A stretch of DNA of 64,000 nucleotides. Source: Helianthus annuus. Taxonomy: Eukaryota; Streptophyta; Magnoliopsida; Asterales; Asteraceae. This document shows positions 61,158-64,000 of this stretch, piece by piece. The notes beneath the pieces were generated by a model, which saw only the letters and a program-made list of their open reading frames with translations, searched no databases and had not been told where the DNA came from. Position 1 is the stretch's first letter, and every line of letters begins with the position of its first letter. The translations under genes and the position numbers were made by a program. Location of the stretch: NCBI RefSeq assembly GCF_002127325.2, contig NC_035443.2, positions 28,859,838 through 28,923,837 on the forward strand, given 5' to 3'.

Positions 61158-61570
61158 TGTAACATCCGTTAAAATAGAATCTTCGAAATTTGACCCGAAT
61201 TGCAGAAACCAGTCCCTTTTTCAGTTAAATAAAAATAAGAATTTCTAAGAATTTTTATTATTTTTAATATTATACTATTAAATTAAATCATCGAGAATTT
61301 CGTTGGATTAAATCTGGGAAACAGAGGGTTATAAGCGAAACTCGGTTAGATCGGTTAGTAGTTATAAAAGAATTAATTGACAACGTTAAAAATGGTAGTT
61401 AAAACAAGTTTTAAACTTAAAAGGGTTAAAACTGCCAACGTATCTAAGTATAAGATTAGGGGCTGTTTTTGTAATTAATGAAAACTATGAAATAAACAAA
61501 TCAACTAACTAGGTTAGTCCACTACGTTAAACTTATGATGCGTTGTAAGTTTAAAATTTATGATGCGTTG
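61158..61570 (+). mobile_element. Possible LTR fragment
   Basis: Starts TGTAACATCCGTT, a common start of plant gypsy LTRs. No matching end, PBS or partner is visible, so this is tentative. Confidence 0.3.
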
Positions 61571-61610
61571 TAAGTTTAAAATTTATGGGATGACACCTAT
61601 TATATTAATT

Positions 61611-61844
61611 TTGTTAATTTAAAAGTCTTAGTTAATTGTTAAAGAAACTGTTTGGTATATATTTATAAGTACATGCACTATTTAAAAAAACAAAAGTTTA
61701 TGCAACATTTATTATACTCTTAAAGCTTTGTTGATTTAAAAGTCTTAGTTAATTGATAAAGAAACTATTTGGTATATATTTATAAGTACATGCACTATTT
61801 AAAAAAACAAAAGTTTATGCAACATTTATTGTACTCTTAAAGCT
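61611..61844. repeat. Tandem duplication, 117-bp unit
   Basis: Two copies (61611 and 61728) differing at a handful of positions, both ending CTCTTAAAGCT. A 28-bp direct repeat (ATGATGCGTTGTAAGTTTAA) precedes them near 61540-61590. Confidence 0.9.
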
Positions 61845-61869
61845 AAAATTGTAGGTAACCAGATTTAAA

Positions 61870-61894
61870 GCCCCGCCGCGTTGCGGCTAGGGGC
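61870..61894. other. GC-rich hairpin
   Basis: GCCCC..GGGGC enclosing CCGC..GCGG in an AT-rich surround. It looks like a Helitron 3' hairpin, but no CTAG plus T follows at the usual distance. Confidence 0.45.
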
Positions 61895-62051
61895 CTTACA
61901 AATCAAGGCGCAATGTATATAAACAAATTATAATCGCTATCTAATAACATTGATCTTGTAAAAGGGTTATTACAAAATCTAACCGATGTGCAACATTATT
62001 TATAAACAAATGTTATATGGAAGAAGAGTCCCTTGTACTTCCTTTATTTTA

Positions 62052-64000
62052 TGTCACGACCCCCGACCACACCCTGGACGGGAGCCGTGAGCAGTCAAGT
62101 GGTACCGGTGGTTATTTTGAAAATATTGCAGCGGAAAATTTCATCAGGAACATGAGTTAGGAAAAATATCAAAGTTTTGAGACACCGGATTTTTATTAAT
62201 TAAACAGATGGGAACAAACCCATGTTTCACAAAGGTAGCATTTAATATGGGATAAACCCGAATACATAAAAATGACGTTTAATTTAATTTAATTTTATTT
62301 AATTGATGAAATAAGCCACTTCTTTAAGGCTTTCGGTTTCGTGTCACAACTCTTATTCCAATCTACTATAATCACCTGAAACGTGTTTTAAAAACATTTG
62401 GTCAGCAGGAAATACTGGTGAGTTCATTTAGTGTTACAAGAACACATTTGTAATAATTTACAGTATTAAGAGCGATTACAATTGCTCCTATCTTATAATT
62501 ATCTGGTCCAGTTGTCACTCGACCGGATCTGTGAATGTGGTCATATCACTATTGGGTCCTATCACCCAAAGGTGACGTGTATCACTATTTTGGCTCGTCC
62601 AACTAAAAGTGATAATACAGCAGTAATATAGACAAAATCCCACTTACTGCCAGTAATTAAAGATTTGCAAAGACTTAATCCCTGTAATTATAACTGGAAA
62701 ATAACTTTGAGGTTTTGTAAAACAGTTTAATAAAAAGAGAATGACTCACTTTTTTAGCATATAGTCTTGATTTAATAGGCCTCCTGATTCTAAGTCTTCT
62801 AATAACTAAGCATCTATTTTGATTGTAAGCGTATAGTTCAGAGTTTCTGGTAGTTAAACATTTAGTTTAACAGAGTGGAATACGTATTAGTATTAAACCC
62901 AATCAAACCTAGCGATGGTCACGATATCAGAACCTTAACGAAATTCACAAAGTATAGTCTTATTTAGACAGCACTTTGGCATTCGTCCGTTGGTTTCCGA
63001 ATCGATCGGATAGAATATCGTATTGGTGATTATTGGTTAGAACACCAACGTATAGAGAGAAGAATAATAATGAGCAAAGAAAAATGAATCCTAAGCTTCC
63101 TATTTATAGGTAAGAATCATGCAAATTTCCAGGAAGTTTCTTATATACTTTCTAGGATATTAAATATATTTTTCTAGGAAGTTACCTATACATTTTCTAG
63201 GAAGCTTCCTTAGATAATTCATATCCATATGCACCTTCCTTGGATAATTTCTATCCACATGTACCTTCCTTACACCTTCCTTATATGTATCTATCCCATA
63301 TATATTCTTTGTTTAAACTTAACTGTTAACTAATTAATCTTATTTTAACCGTTTAATTAAGTAACTTTCTTAGCTGATTAATTAATTAACTTAATTAGTT
63401 GATTAATTAACTTACTTAGCTTGCTTAACTGCTAAGTTTCCTTAGCTATTAAGTTTTCTTAGCTATTAAGTTTTCTTAACTGCTAAGTTTTGCATAACCA
63501 TTAAGTTTACTTAACCATTAAGTTTTCTTAGGCACTAAGTTTACTTAACCATTAAGTTTTCTTAGCAACTAAGTTTACTTAATTGCTAAGTATTCTAGTT
63601 TAGAAGCCCCCTGGTTATGAGTTCTAATTTCTAGAGACAATGGAACTTGTATTAGTGTATTAACTCAATTCAACTTTAACGATAATCACGAGATCAAACC
63701 CATCACAAATGACAAAGTATAGTCGGGTACCGGCAGCAAATAAACATCCGTTGGATCGATTTCAATCGATCGAATATAGTCTCGTAGTAGTGATCGAGTA
63801 ATTACCCTGATATTGGAGCAGAGCTTCGGGAATTTAGGGCGTTGATTGAAAGAAACGGAGATACAAGGAGTAGGACGTCATTTTAAATGAGCGAATTGAG
63901 CAATCTGACCAAGTGGCAAGCCCCTGGCTTTATAGCCAGATTTAGTCTCTCCCGCGCGTCGCGCACGGTTCGGCCTTCCCTTGCGCGTGTTGCGGGGAGG
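62052..64000 (-). mobile_element. Element G LTR (minus strand), continues beyond the window
   Basis: Plus-strand TGTCACGACCCCCGACC is the reverse of a gypsy LTR end (GGGGGTCGTGACA). At least 1.95 kb with no coding frame. Two TATA-like minus-strand sites, CCTATAAATAGG (about 63099-63110) and GGCTATAAAGCC (about 63929-63940), each adjoin diverged copies of a leader-like segment, suggesting an internal duplication. GC-rich at the window end. Confidence 0.55.
63400..63598. repeat. Minisatellite of about 15-bp CTAAGTTTTCTTAGC-like units in LTR G
   Basis: Around a dozen imperfect units alternating TTAACCATTAAGTTT and TTAGCTATTAAGTTT. Confidence 0.85.

Overview
The window is repeat-dominated plant nuclear DNA. 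Long plant-type LTRs, tRNA-iMet primer-binding sites, Ty3/gypsy chromovirus polyproteins, a plant L1-type LINE, a hAT MITE, Helitron-like termini and a B3-domain gene with plant introns all point to a eudicot. The reading frame carried by the non-autonomous element A and the His/Pro-rich pre-gag frame of element B resemble proteins I associate with Asteraceae (daisy/lettuce/sunflower group). That family assignment is recalled similarity and was not searched.

Layout, left to right. 1-467: 3' end and LTR of a copia-like element. 468-1778: plant L1 LINE ORF2 remnant (minus). 1779-41395: a deeply nested retrotransposon block. A minus-strand gypsy LTR (D) was split by non-autonomous element A (2139-33441, TSD TTTAG). 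The 3' LTR of A was split by gypsy chromovirus B (9651-33309, TSD CAAAC). The 3' LTR of B was split by gypsy chromovirus C (23089-32913, TSD ATCTA). After the second half of the D LTR come a decayed D integrase, an abrupt junction, and the leader, PBS and 4.0-kb LTR of another gypsy family (E), which holds a 295-bp hAT MITE. 41396-42630: unassigned. 42631-59645: a candidate Helitron-like segment that was split by gypsy element F (42925-52456, TSD TAAGA). It also carries a small minus-strand ORF, an exon-like fragment, tandem repeats and an eight-exon B3-domain gene (56439-58405). 60097-60864: a small Helitron. 61158-64000: LTR fragments, tandem duplications, and a minus-strand LTR (G) that runs off the window.

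Function. Only C has an undisrupted gag-protease-RT-RNase H-integrase-chromodomain frame. It requires removal of an 84-nt intron near the gag start. B and F are recently broken, D is deeply decayed, and A encodes no reverse transcriptase and would depend on other elements. LTR divergence counted by eye (A about 1.7%, B about 1.2%, C about 0.5%) falls in the order the nesting requires.

Most noteworthy: the short gag intron that two different elements both need; the four-level nest with exact target duplications; the shared CTCGAGACC/GGTTGCGACTCG motif system in the C/D/F LTRs; the duplicated PPT-plus-LTR-edge module; and the B3 gene inside a Helitron-like, repeat-rich segment. No tRNA, rRNA or CRISPR array was seen.
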